Shown in pieces: positions 20,584-28,755 of a stretch of 64,000 bases of DNA. The notes below the pieces were generated by a model. It made no database searches and was not told where the DNA came from. It was given only the letters and a program-made list of their open reading frames with translations. Each line of letters starts with the position of its first letter. Position 1 is the stretch's first letter. This DNA comes from Falsirhodobacter flavus (lineage in GTDB: Bacteria > Pseudomonadota > Alphaproteobacteria > Rhodobacterales > Rhodobacteraceae), in contig JARWBI010000001.1 of NCBI GenBank assembly GCA_029846755.1, positions 496,001-560,000 of the forward strand, in the 5' to 3' direction. A program made the position numbers and the translations under genes.

Positions 20584-22086
20584 CTACTCGCCGCGGGGGA
20601 AGCGCTTGGATTCCTCGAGGATGTTTAGGTCCATGTGGTTGCGCATGTATTGCTCCGACGCGCGTTTGAGGGGCTGGTAGTCCCACGGGTAGTAGCCGCC
20701 TTGGCGCAGCGCCTGGTACACCACCCAGCGGCGGGCCTGGCTTTCGCGGACTTGTGCGTCGAAATTGGCGAGGTTCCAGCGTTTATCGGCCATTGCGCGG
20801 AAATGGGCGAGTTTTGTGGCCGCATCAGGGTCGGTCGCGCGGTTGTTGCGCTCATAGGGGTCGGTCGACAGATCGTAGAGCTGTTCGGGGTCCAGATCGC
20901 AGCGGATGTATTTCCATGTGCCGTCCCGCAGCGCGACGAGCGGGGCATAGCTGCCCTCGGCCGCGTATTCCATCGGGACGGGGTCGCGTCTGCCCGACCG
21001 GACGACGGGCAGGAGCGAGGTGCCGTCCGTCCAGTGCATCACCTCCTCCATCGAGATGCCGGCGAGATCGCAGAGCGTGGGGGTCACGTCGATGGTGCTG
21101 GTGGGCGTGTCGATGAGTTGCGGATCGAGGCCGGGCGCGGCGATCATCAGCGGGACGCGGGCGGAGCCTTCGAAGAAATTCATCTTGAACCACAACCCGC
21201 GATCCCCGAGCATGTCGCCATGGTCGGAGGTGAAGACGATGATCGCCTCCTGCCGCGTGGCTTCGAGGGTCGCTAGAATCTCGCCGATCTTGTCGTCGAT
21301 ATAGCTGATATTGGCGAAATAGCCCCGGCGGGCACGGCGGATCATGTCGGGCGTGATCTCGGTCGCGGTGTAGTCGCAGGCATCCATCAGGCGCTGCGAA
21401 TGGGGGTCCATTTCGGCATAGGGGATTGCCTCGGGCGGTTCCAGTTCCGGCGCGCCTTCATAGAGGTCCCAGTATTTGCGGCGGGCGACATAGGGATCGT
21501 GCGGGTGGGTGAAGCTGACGGTCAGGCACCATGGGCGGGCATCGGCGCCGCGCGAGAGGTCGTAGAGCTTCTGGACCGCCTTGTGCGCAAGGTCGTCATC
21601 GTACTCAAGCTGGTTGGTGATTTCCGCCACGCCCGCGCCGGAAACGCTGCCGAGGTTGTGATACCACCAGTCGATCCGCTCGCCCGGTTTGCGGTAATCG
21701 GGGGTCCAGCCGAAATCGGCCGGATAGATGTCGGTCGTCAGGCGTTCCTCCAGCCCGTGAAGCTGGTCCGGGCCGACGAAGTGCATCTTGCCCGAAAGCG
21801 TGGTCTGGTAGCCCGCACGGCGCAGGTGGTGGGCATAGGTGGGGATGTCCGAGGCGAATTCGGCCGCGTTGTCATAGACGCGGGTGCGCGATGGAAGCTG
21901 GCCCGACATGAACGACGCACGGGCCGGGGCGCAGAGGGGCGAGCCGGTATAGGTATTGGCGAAGCGAACCGACCGCGCCGCCAGCTTCTTCAGGTTCGGG
22001 GCGTGCAGGAAATCGGCAGGACCGTCGGGAAAGAAGGTGCCGTTCAACTGGTCGACCATCAGGATCAGGATATTCGGGCGCGTCAT
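20584..22086 (-). CDS. betC: Choline-sulfatase
   Basis: A 500-residue type I sulfatase that hydrolyses choline-O-sulfate to choline and sulfate. NILILMVDQLNG at the start holds the metal-binding Asp; SPLCAPARASF near residue 50 is the sulfatase signature whose Cys becomes formylglycine; TLSGKMHFVG near 97 and FTSDHGDMLGD near 285 complete the site. The C-terminal WNLANFDAQVRESQARR region is typical of choline-sulfatases. No signal peptide, consistent with a cytoplasmic enzyme. No bet genes for glycine-betaine synthesis are nearby. Confidence 0.93.
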   Translation of the reverse strand: MTRPNILILMVDQLNGTFFPDGPADFLHAPNLKKLAARSVRFANTYTGSPLCAPARASFMSGQLPSRTRVYDNAAEFASDIPTYAHHLRRAGYQTTLSGKMHFVGPDQLHGLEERLTTDIYPADFGWTPDYRKPGERIDWWYHNLGSVSGAGVAEITNQLEYDDDLAHKAVQKLYDLSRGADARPWCLTVSFTHPHDPYVARRKYWDLYEGAPELEPPEAIPYAEMDPHSQRLMDACDYTATEITPDMIRRARRGYFANISYIDDKIGEILATLEATRQEAIIVFTSDHGDMLGDRGLWFKMNFFEGSARVPLMIAAPGLDPQLIDTPTSTIDVTPTLCDLAGISMEEVMHWTDGTSLLPVVRSGRRDPVPMEYAAEGSYAPLVALRDGTWKYIRCDLDPEQLYDLSTDPYERNNRATDPDAATKLAHFRAMADKRWNLANFDAQVRESQARRWVVYQALRQGGYYPWDYQPLKRASEQYMRNHMDLNILEESKRFPRGE

Positions 22087-22175
22087 GTCGACCTTTCAGC
22101 ATCTGGGTTTCGCGGGGAATAATCTTCTCCGCCCGGCGACATGCTGTTTCGCATACGACACCTGAAACGAAAAGA

Positions 22176-22193
22176 GCGGCCCCGAAGGACCGC
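22176..22193 (-). terminator. Terminator of the cold-shock gene
   Basis: On the minus strand GCGGTCC and GGGCCGC (with one G-T pair) form a 7-bp stem on a UUCG tetraloop, followed by TCTTTTCGTTTC. It starts 24 bases after the csp stop. Confidence 0.85.
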
Positions 22194-22217
22194 CCGTTCC
22201 GTAGCAATGACCCGAAA

Positions 22218-22424
22218 TCAGGCGATTGCGATGTTCGTCGCGGCTTCGCGACCGTCGCGGCTCGACTCAATGTCGAAGGTGACGGCTTGGCCGTCAGCCA
22301 GCGAACGGATGCCTGCGCGCTCCAGAGCCGAGATGTGGACGAACACGTCCTTCTTGCCGCCTTCCGGGGCGATGAAGCCGAAGCCTTTGGTTGCGTTGAA
22401 CCATTTCACGGTGCCCTTGGCCAT
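22218..22424 (-). CDS. Cold-shock domain protein
   Basis: A 68-residue CspA-type single-stranded nucleic-acid chaperone with RNP1 KGFGFI at residues 13-18 and RNP2 VFVHI at 27-31. AAGGAG is well placed before the ATG. Upstream, 22425-22576 (about 150 bases) has no gene and probably holds the promoter and a long 5' leader, which is common for cold-shock genes. Whether this copy is cold-induced cannot be read from the sequence. Confidence 0.96.
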   Translation of the reverse strand: MAKGTVKWFNATKGFGFIAPEGGKKDVFVHISALERAGIRSLADGQAVTFDIESSRDGREAATNIAIA

Positions 22425-22576
22425 CGTGTGTCTCCTTTATGTGCCGCCCGCAGGATTGCGGCGACCCGGCTCGGTCAGTTCAAGATCGGAAGCTGCGGCC
22501 GATAGGGACAGGTTCGATAGGAATAACGTCGCACCGGAACGGTAGCGGAACGCTGCCCCTCGCGCAAGGCGCGTTT

Positions 22577-22735
22577 CTATATGCGTCCCAGAAGCAGCAG
22601 GATCACCACCACGACCAGCACCAGACCGATCCCGCCGGATGGGAAATAGCCCCAGCTTCGGGAATGGTTCCAGTTAGGCAGGACGGCAACAAGTGCCAGT
22701 ATCAGAAGGACGATGAGGATGGTCGAAGCGGTCAT
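22577..22735 (-). CDS. DUF3309 family membrane mini-protein
   Basis: A 52-residue protein with a hydrophobic N-terminal helix (residues 4-20), a conserved centre (LPNWNHSRSWGYFPSGG) and a second hydrophobic helix ending LLLLGRI. This matches the DUF3309 family of small membrane proteins of unknown function. GGAGG lies 5 bases before the ATG, and it sits in the 3' arm of a 10-bp hairpin. It lies between ettA and csp on the minus strand. Confidence 0.85.
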   Translation of the reverse strand: MTASTILIVLLILALVAVLPNWNHSRSWGYFPSGGIGLVLVVVVILLLLGRI

Positions 22736-22737
22736 GG

Positions 22738-22764
22738 TTTCCTCCCCCGCATGAGGGGAGGAAA
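22738..22764 (-). promoter_or_regulatory. Hairpin that covers the DUF3309 ribosome-binding site
   Basis: TTTCCTCCCC and GGGGAGGAAA are a perfect 10-bp inverted repeat with a 7-base loop. On the minus strand the 3' arm contains GGAGG, the Shine-Dalgarno of the DUF3309 gene, with the ATG 2 bases after the stem. It also lies 27 bases after the ettA stop, so it could instead be an ettA 3'-end hairpin. Either role is inference. Confidence 0.55.
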
Positions 22765-22791
22765 CGTGCGCAGGTGTCGGCGGTTCCCCGC

Positions 22792-24447
22792 TTAACGGGT
22801 GAACTTCTTGTGCTTCACCCGCTTCGGGTTGACCGCGTCGGGGCCGAGGCGGCGGATCTTGTCCTTTTCGTAATCGTCGAAGTTGCCTTCGAAGAATTCG
22901 ACATGGGCGTCACCCTCGAACGCAAGGATATGCGTGCAAAGACGGTCGAGGAAGAAGCGGTCGTGGCTGATGATGACCGCGCAGCCGGCGAAGTTTTCGA
23001 TCGCTGCTTCCAGCGCCTGCAGGGTTTCGACGTCCAGATCGTTGGTCGGTTCGTCCAGCAGCAGGACGTTTCCGCCCGACTTCAGCAATTTGGCAAGGTG
23101 GACGCGGTTGCGCTCCCCGCCCGACAGCAGGCCGACCTTCTTCTGCTGGTCCGTGCCCTTGAAGTTGAACGAGCCGACATAGTTGCGGCTGTTCACCTGC
23201 GCGTCACCCAGTTCGATGATTTCCGCGCCGCCCGAGATTTCTTCCCAGACGTTGGCTTCGGGGTTCAGGCTGTCGCGCGACTGGTCCACGAAGGCGAGCT
23301 TCACGGTGTCGCCGAGGACCACGGTGCCGCTGTCCGGGGTTTCCTGACCGACCAGCATCTTGAACAGCGTCGATTTGCCCGCGCCGTTTGGACCGATCAC
23401 GCCGATGATGCCGCCGGGGGGCAGCATGAAAGAGAGGTTCTCGATCAGTTGCTTGTCGCCCATTGCTTTGGACAGGTTCTCGACCTCGATCACCTTGCCG
23501 CCAAGGCGCGGGCCGTGGGGGATGACGATCTGCGCGCGGCCGACCAGATCCTTGACCGACTCGTCCGCCAGCTTGTTATAGGCCGAGATACGCGCCTTGG
23601 ATTTCGCCTGACGGGCTTTCGCACCGGCGCGGATCCATTCGAGTTCCTTTTCCAGCACCTTCTGCTTGGATTTGTCCTCGCGCGCTTCCTGCGCCATGCG
23701 TTTGGCCTTGGCGTCCAGCCACGAGGAATAGTTGCCTTCGTGCGGCAGGCCGCGGCCGCGTTCCAGTTCCAGAATCCACGAGGTGATGTCGTCAAGGAAG
23801 TAACGGTCGTGCGTGACCGTCAGGATGGTGCCCTTGTATTCGATCAGGTGCTTTTGCAGCCATGCGATCGTTTCGGCATCAAGGTGGTTGGTCGGCTCGT
23901 CCAGCAGCAGCATGTCCGGCTCTTCCAGCAGCAGCTTGCAGAGCGCGACGCGGCGACGTTCGCCGCCCGAAAGGGTGGACACGTCCGCATCGTCCGGCGG
24001 GCAGCGCAGGGCTTCCATCGCGATGTCGACGGTGTTGTCCAGTTCCCACAGGTTCTGGGCGTCGATCTGGTCCTGAAGGGCCGCCATCTCGTCCGCAGTC
24101 TCGTCCGAGTAGTTCATGGCGAGTTCGTTGTAACGCTCGAGGATGGCGCGCTTGCCCGCGACGCCTTCCATCACGTTGCCACGCACGTCGAGGTTTTCGT
24201 CCAGCTGCGGCTCCTGCGGCAGATAGCCGACGCGGGCGTCTTTTGCGGCCCAAGCCTCGCCCTGGAAGTCCTTGTCGATGCCGGCCATGACCTTCAGCAG
24301 CGTGGATTTACCCGCGCCGTTGACGCCGACGACGCCGATCTTGACGCCGGGAAGGAAGTTCAGGCGGATGTTTTCGAAGACCTTCTTGCCGCCCGGATAG
24401 GTCTTGGAGACGCCGTCCATGTGATAGACGTATTGATACGAGGCCAC
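22792..24447 (-). CDS. ettA: Energy-dependent translational throttle protein EttA (ABC-F)
   Basis: A 551-residue tandem ABC ATPase without membrane domains. Walker A motifs are GVNGAGKST (near residue 42) and GPNGAGKST (near 355), with ABC signatures LSGGERRR and LSGGERNR. Between them lies the linker and arm region, rich in Lys/Arg (KARQAKSKARI). EttA binds the ribosomal E site and gates early elongation according to ATP/ADP. The start is GTG at 24447 with GGAG 6 bases upstream. Monocistronic or followed by the DUF3309 gene. Confidence 0.96.
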   Translation of the reverse strand: MASYQYVYHMDGVSKTYPGGKKVFENIRLNFLPGVKIGVVGVNGAGKSTLLKVMAGIDKDFQGEAWAAKDARVGYLPQEPQLDENLDVRGNVMEGVAGKRAILERYNELAMNYSDETADEMAALQDQIDAQNLWELDNTVDIAMEALRCPPDDADVSTLSGGERRRVALCKLLLEEPDMLLLDEPTNHLDAETIAWLQKHLIEYKGTILTVTHDRYFLDDITSWILELERGRGLPHEGNYSSWLDAKAKRMAQEAREDKSKQKVLEKELEWIRAGAKARQAKSKARISAYNKLADESVKDLVGRAQIVIPHGPRLGGKVIEVENLSKAMGDKQLIENLSFMLPPGGIIGVIGPNGAGKSTLFKMLVGQETPDSGTVVLGDTVKLAFVDQSRDSLNPEANVWEEISGGAEIIELGDAQVNSRNYVGSFNFKGTDQQKKVGLLSGGERNRVHLAKLLKSGGNVLLLDEPTNDLDVETLQALEAAIENFAGCAVIISHDRFFLDRLCTHILAFEGDAHVEFFEGNFDDYEKDKIRRLGPDAVNPKRVKHKKFTR

Positions 24448-24523
24448 TGGCTGCTCCGTCGGTTAAGGGATTTGGGCGCCTTCTTAGCGATATCGCTGGA
24501 CAAGGGCAATCAGGGGGTGGTTT

Positions 24524-25138
24524 GTGTCATCCGCCAAATGGGGGATGGACGTGCAGGGCTGGCCGGTCGCGCGCAGGGGGATGGTGATAGGGCTGCTGGG
24601 CGGATCGTTCGATCCGGCCCATGGCGGCCATGTCCACATCACGCGCGAGGCGATGAAGCGCTTCGGGCTGGACCGGGTTTGGTGGCTGGTGTCGCCGGGC
24701 AACCCGCTGAAGGCCAGGGGGCCGCGCCCGATGGCGGAACGGATTGCCCATGCGCGCGGGGTGATGCAGCACCCGCGCGTGGTCGTGACCGATCTGGAGG
24801 CGCGGATGGGCACCCGCTATACCGCGCAGACGCTGCGGGCGCTGCGGCGGCGGTATCCGGGGGTGCGGTTCGTGTGGCTGATGGGCGCGGACAATCTGGT
24901 GCAGTTTCATCGCTGGGACGACTGGCGCTGGATCATGAAGAACGTGCCGGTGGGAGTGCTGGCGCGTCCGGGTTCGGGCGTCACGGGGCGGCTTGGGCGT
25001 GCGGCACGGGCGTTCCGGGGCGGGCGGGTCGCGCCAGAGGTGCTGGGCCGGGCCGATCCGCCTGCATGGGCTTTTGCCGATTTGCCGATGGTCAATGTTT
25101 CCTCCAGCGACATTCGCGCAAGGGGCGAATGGGGCTAG
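24524..25138 (+). CDS. nadD: Nicotinate-nucleotide adenylyltransferase
   Basis: Adenylates NaMN to deamido-NAD. About 204 residues, with [17 protein letters not shown] near residue 24 holding the nucleotidyltransferase (H/T)xGH motif, [11 protein letters not shown] near 55 and [11 protein letters not shown] at the C-terminus (the ISSTxIR-like motif). The start is uncertain: GTG 24524 has AGGGGG 6 bases upstream, while an internal ATG at 24545 has only an adjacent G-run. I prefer the GTG. Confidence 0.93.
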   Translation: MSSAKWGMDVQGWPVARRGMVIGLLGGSFDPAHGGHVHITREAMKRFGLDRVWWLVSPGNPLKARGPRPMAERIAHARGVMQHPRVVVTDLEARMGTRYTAQTLRALRRRYPGVRFVWLMGADNLVQFHRWDDWRWIMKNVPVGVLARPGSGVTGRLGRAARAFRGGRVAPEVLGRADPPAWAFADLPMVNVSSSDIRARGEWG

Positions 25139-25172
25139 CGCGAATCTCTGCGGGGCGGTTAGCGTCGCGGAT

Positions 25173-26561
25173 ATGATTTCCAGACGTCTTCTTTTGGGCG
25201 GCATGATCGCCGCCACCGCAGTTCCCGGATGTGCCGGGGCGCCCGAAACTTCGATCAGACCGCCGGTGCGCGGCGGGGGCAGCGCGTCTGTGCTGGTCGC
25301 GCGGTCCGGCATCGCGCAGGTCGGTTATGCCGTGGCGGATGCGTCGGGGAATCTGCGGGACGGGCAGGACGCCGATGTGCCGCTGCCGCCCGCTTCGGTC
25401 GCCAAGGCGATCACGACGCTTTATGCCTTGGACCGGCTGGGGTCGGGATATCGGTTCGCGACGCGTGTGATGGCGACGGGGCCGGTGTCGGGCGGGATCG
25501 TGCAGGGGGATCTGCTGCTGGTCGGTGGCGGCGATCCGACGCTGGACACGGATGGGCTGTCGGCGCTGGTTTCGCAGCTGGCGGCGACGGGGGTGCGCGG
25601 GGTGCGGGGGCGGTTCGTCGCACATGGCGGGGCGCTGCCCTTCGTTCCGCAGATCAGCGACGACCAGCCGTTGCATGTCGGCTACAACCCCGCAATCTCG
25701 GGGCTGAACCTGAATTACAACCGCGTGCATTTCGGCTGGAGCGGGAATGGCGCCATCCGCATGGATGCGCGGGGGCGCGATGTGCCGCCCGTCACCATGT
25801 CGCGCGTGCAGGTCGTGGCGCGGGAACGGCCCGTCTATGAGTATCGCGGCGGCAATGGCGTGGACAACTGGACCGTCGCGGCGGGGGCGCTGCGGGGCGG
25901 GGGGACGCGTTGGCTTCCGGTGCGCCATCCTGACGAATACGCGGCCGAGGTATTCCGGGTGCTGGCCGCCGCGCGGGGGATCGCGCTGCCGGAGCCTGTG
26001 ATCTCGCGCGGGCAGGCGCAGGGGACGGTGCTGGTCACGCGGACGTCGGACCCGCTGCCGACGGTGCTGTCGGACATGCTGCGGTTTTCGAACAACCTGA
26101 CGGCCGAGGCGGTAGGGCTGGCGGCCTCGGGGCAGGGGTCGGTCGCATCCTCGGGGCGGGCGATGAGCGAATGGGCGCGGCGATTTGCGCCGATGGACCT
26201 GCGCGATCATTCGGGGCTGAACGGGGATTCGCGGATTTCGGCGGCGGCGATGGTGCGGGTGCTGGCGGCGGCGCGGGCATCCGGCTTGCGCGAGTTGATG
26301 AAGGACGAGGGGCTCTATGACGCCTCGGGGCGCGAGCATCTGTCGGACCGCATCCGCATCAAGGCCAAGACCGGGACGCTGAATTTCGTGTCGGGGCTGG
26401 CGGGTTATGCCGATGCGGGGAACGAATACATCTTCGCCGTCTTCTGCGCCGATCTGTCCCGCCGCCGCGCTGCGGTGGGCGAGGAACGCCCGGCGGGCGG
26501 GGCGGCGTGGACGCGCGGGGCGCGCGTCCTGCAAAGCCGATTGGTGGAAAGCTGGGCTTAG
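25173..26561 (+). CDS. dacB: D-Ala-D-Ala carboxypeptidase/endopeptidase (PBP4, S13 family)
   Basis: A 462-residue penicillin-binding protein that trims or cuts peptidoglycan peptides in the periplasm. The catalytic SxxK is S75-V-A-K78, SxN is SNN in LRFSNNLTAEA near residue 307, and KTG is in KAKTGTLNFVSG near 396. The start MISRRLLLGG and a Cys at about residue 20 (VPGC) suggest a twin-arginine and lipoprotein-like signal. No clear Shine-Dalgarno. The 3' end overlaps the convergent TerB gene by 4 bases. Confidence 0.93.
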   Translation: MISRRLLLGGMIAATAVPGCAGAPETSIRPPVRGGGSASVLVARSGIAQVGYAVADASGNLRDGQDADVPLPPASVAKAITTLYALDRLGSGYRFATRVMATGPVSGGIVQGDLLLVGGGDPTLDTDGLSALVSQLAATGVRGVRGRFVAHGGALPFVPQISDDQPLHVGYNPAISGLNLNYNRVHFGWSGNGAIRMDARGRDVPPVTMSRVQVVARERPVYEYRGGNGVDNWTVAAGALRGGGTRWLPVRHPDEYAAEVFRVLAAARGIALPEPVISRGQAQGTVLVTRTSDPLPTVLSDMLRFSNNLTAEAVGLAASGQGSVASSGRAMSEWARRFAPMDLRDHSGLNGDSRISAAAMVRVLAAARASGLRELMKDEGLYDASGREHLSDRIRIKAKTGTLNFVSGLAGYADAGNEYIFAVFCADLSRRRAAVGEERPAGGAAWTRGARVLQSRLVESWA

Positions 26562-26980
26562 GGGCGGACGTGACGGGCGCGCGATCCGCGTTCGATCGCG
26601 GCGGCGTGCAGGCGGTCCACTGCCAGTTCCTCGCGGATTTCCTCCAGCAGACGCAGTTCGGGCTGATAGAGATGCCCATCCGCCGCCGCCACGTCGCAGG
26701 CAAGCGCATAGGCCGTCTCGAACAGGCGTTCGGGCAGCGCGTCACGGATCAGGCCGAACAGCGCGTCGAGGCCTTCTTCCTCCTCGAACAGATCGAACAC
26801 GGTTTGGGCGACGCGGCGGATGCGGTCGGTGTCGTATTGGCCGAAGACCGGCAGGTGGTTCACCATCTGCTGGATCGCGACCAGTTCCGAAGTGCGGACC
26901 GCCCCGTGCGAGGCCGAGACGGAGATCATGATGGCGACCAGCGCATCCTGCGCGGTCATCGAGGGGAGGGCTTGGTTCAC
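26558..26980 (-). CDS. TerB-like protein (tellurite-resistance TerB domain)
   Basis: About 140 residues in which [16 protein letters not shown] near residue 15 and [25 protein letters not shown] near 90 match TerB-type helical domains with the DG and E residues that form a metal-binding pair. Single-domain TerB proteins are common in proteobacteria and mostly uncharacterised, so tellurite resistance should not be assumed. I use GTG 26980 because AGGA lies 7 bases upstream; ATG 26959 lacks one. It is divergent from the lysyl-tRNA synthetase gene. Confidence 0.78.
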   Translation of the reverse strand: MNQALPSMTAQDALVAIMISVSASHGAVRTSELVAIQQMVNHLPVFGQYDTDRIRRVAQTVFDLFEEEEGLDALFGLIRDALPERLFETAYALACDVAAADGHLYQPELRLLEEIREELAVDRLHAAAIERGSRARHVRP

Positions 26981-27087
26981 GCTGGCGTCCTGTGTTTTGG
27001 CCCAGAATATTGACGGGGAAGGCGGCGGGCAATAGACCACGCAAGCCTCTGGCGGCATGGGGTCGCCGGTCAACGGGGGAAATTCCC

Positions 27088-28665
27088 ATGCGCGACGCCG
27101 CGATGAACTCCAAAGCCTGGCCCTTCGAGGAGGCGCGGAAGATCCTCAAGCGTGTCGGCGGCAAGACCCCCGAAAAGGGCTATGTGCTGTTCGAGACGGG
27201 CTATGGCCCCTCGGGTCTGCCGCATATCGGCACCTTTGGCGAGGTGGCGCGGACCACGATGATCCGCCGCGCCTTCGAAGCGATCTGCGATATTCCTACC
27301 CGCCTGATCTGTTTTTCCGACGACATGGACGGGATGCGGAAAGTGCCGGACAACGTCCCGCAGCAGGAGATGCTGCACGAGAACCTTCAGCGCCCGCTGA
27401 CCAGCGTTCCGGACCCGTTCGGCGAATATGACAGCTTCGGCGGGCATAACAACGCGATGCTGCGGCGGTTCCTCGACACGTTCGGGTTCGAGTACGAATT
27501 CTATTCGGCCACCGAATTCTATAAATCCGGCCAGTTCGATCAGGTGCTTCTGCGCGCCTGCGAGCGGTATGACGAGATCATGGCGGTGATGCTTGCGTCC
27601 CTGCGCGAGGAACGCAGCGCGACCTATTCGATCTTCCTGCCGATCTCGCCCTCGACGGGGCGGGTTCTGTATGTGCCGATCCGGCAGGTGACGAAAGACG
27701 GCTTCATCACCTTCGACGACGAGGACGGGACCGAGCATACCGTGCCTGTCACCGGCGGCCGCGTGAAGCTGCAATGGAAGCCCGATTTCGGCGCCCGCTG
27801 GGCCGCGCTGGACGTGGATTTCGAGATGTATGGCAAGGACCATTCCACCAACACGCCGATCTATGACAAGATCTGCGAGATCCTTGGCGGCAAGAAGCCC
27901 GAGCATTTCACCTATGAGCTGTTCCTGGATGCGAATGGCGAGAAGATTTCCAAATCCAAGGGCAACGGGCTGACCATCGACGAATGGCTGACCTATGCAT
28001 CCACGGAATCGCTGTCCTATTTCATGTATCTGAAGCCCAAGACGGCGAAGCGGATGCATTTCGACGTGATCCCCAAGGCGGTGGACGAATATCACCAGCA
28101 GCTGCGCGCCTATGCCACGCAGGACGAGGCGAAGCGGCTGGACAACCCGGTCTGGCATATCCATGGCGGCAACGTGCCGGAATCGAAGATGGTCGTGCCG
28201 TTCGCGATGCTGCTGAACCTTGCCTCGGTCGCGTCGGCCAAGGACAAGTCGGGGCTGTGGGGCTTCATCCAGCGCTATGCGCCCGAAGCGTCCCCCGAGA
28301 CGCATCCCGATCTGGATCAGGCGGCGGAATTCGCGGTGCGCTATTTCCGCGACTTCGTGGCGCCGAAACGGCAGTTCCGGATGCCGACCGATCAGGAACG
28401 CGCTGCGATGGAAGACCTGCTGGCCCGTCTGCGCACATGGGATGGGGGTCTCGACGCGGATGCGCTTCAGACGATGGTCTTCGCCGTCGGTAAGGATCAC
28501 GGGTTCGAGCCGCTGCGCGATTGGTTCAAGGCGCTTTACGAGGTGTTGCTGGGCGCGTCCGAAGGCCCGCGTTTCGGTGGATTCGTCGCGCTCTATGGTG
28601 TGAATGAAAGCATCCGCCTGATCGAGCAAGGCCTTGCGGGCGAATTCGTCAAGACGCAGGCCTGA
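27088..28665 (+). CDS. lysS: Lysine-tRNA ligase, class I
   Basis: A 525-residue class I lysyl-tRNA synthetase, the type found in archaea, alphaproteobacteria and spirochaetes. The HIGH-like LPHIGTFGE is near residue 45 and the KMSKS-like KISKSKGNG near 290, with the [11 protein letters not shown] block near 90. The ATG at 27088 follows a GGGGGA stretch. No class II lysS is visible here. A G/C-rich hairpin follows the stop. Confidence 0.97.
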   Translation: MRDAAMNSKAWPFEEARKILKRVGGKTPEKGYVLFETGYGPSGLPHIGTFGEVARTTMIRRAFEAICDIPTRLICFSDDMDGMRKVPDNVPQQEMLHENLQRPLTSVPDPFGEYDSFGGHNNAMLRRFLDTFGFEYEFYSATEFYKSGQFDQVLLRACERYDEIMAVMLASLREERSATYSIFLPISPSTGRVLYVPIRQVTKDGFITFDDEDGTEHTVPVTGGRVKLQWKPDFGARWAALDVDFEMYGKDHSTNTPIYDKICEILGGKKPEHFTYELFLDANGEKISKSKGNGLTIDEWLTYASTESLSYFMYLKPKTAKRMHFDVIPKAVDEYHQQLRAYATQDEAKRLDNPVWHIHGGNVPESKMVVPFAMLLNLASVASAKDKSGLWGFIQRYAPEASPETHPDLDQAAEFAVRYFRDFVAPKRQFRMPTDQERAAMEDLLARLRTWDGGLDADALQTMVFAVGKDHGFEPLRDWFKALYEVLLGASEGPRFGGFVALYGVNESIRLIEQGLAGEFVKTQA

Positions 28666-28671
28666 TGTTGC

Positions 28672-28692
28672 ACCGCCCCCGTGCGGGGCGGT
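28672..28692 (+). terminator. Hairpin after lysS
   Basis: ACCGCCCC and GGGGCGGT form an 8-bp stem with a 5-base loop (CGTGC) 7 bases after the lysS stop, followed by only two extra T bases. It is probably a terminator of modest strength. Confidence 0.65.
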
Positions 28693-28755
28693 TTCCGGAA
28701 CTTAACCGCCATCGGCAATCTTCGCCCTCAAGCAACCGAGCGCGAGGATTACCGG

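Noticed and set aside
22774-25176. An 800-codon plus-strand open frame opposite ettA
   Set aside because: It is a codon-bias artefact on the strand opposite a well-identified ABC-F gene, with composition unlike a folded protein.
26558-26980. Reading the TerB-like gene and TelA as a tellurite-resistance locus
   Set aside because: They are 28 kb apart, no TerC/D/Z genes are present, and single-domain TerB proteins are common without such resistance.
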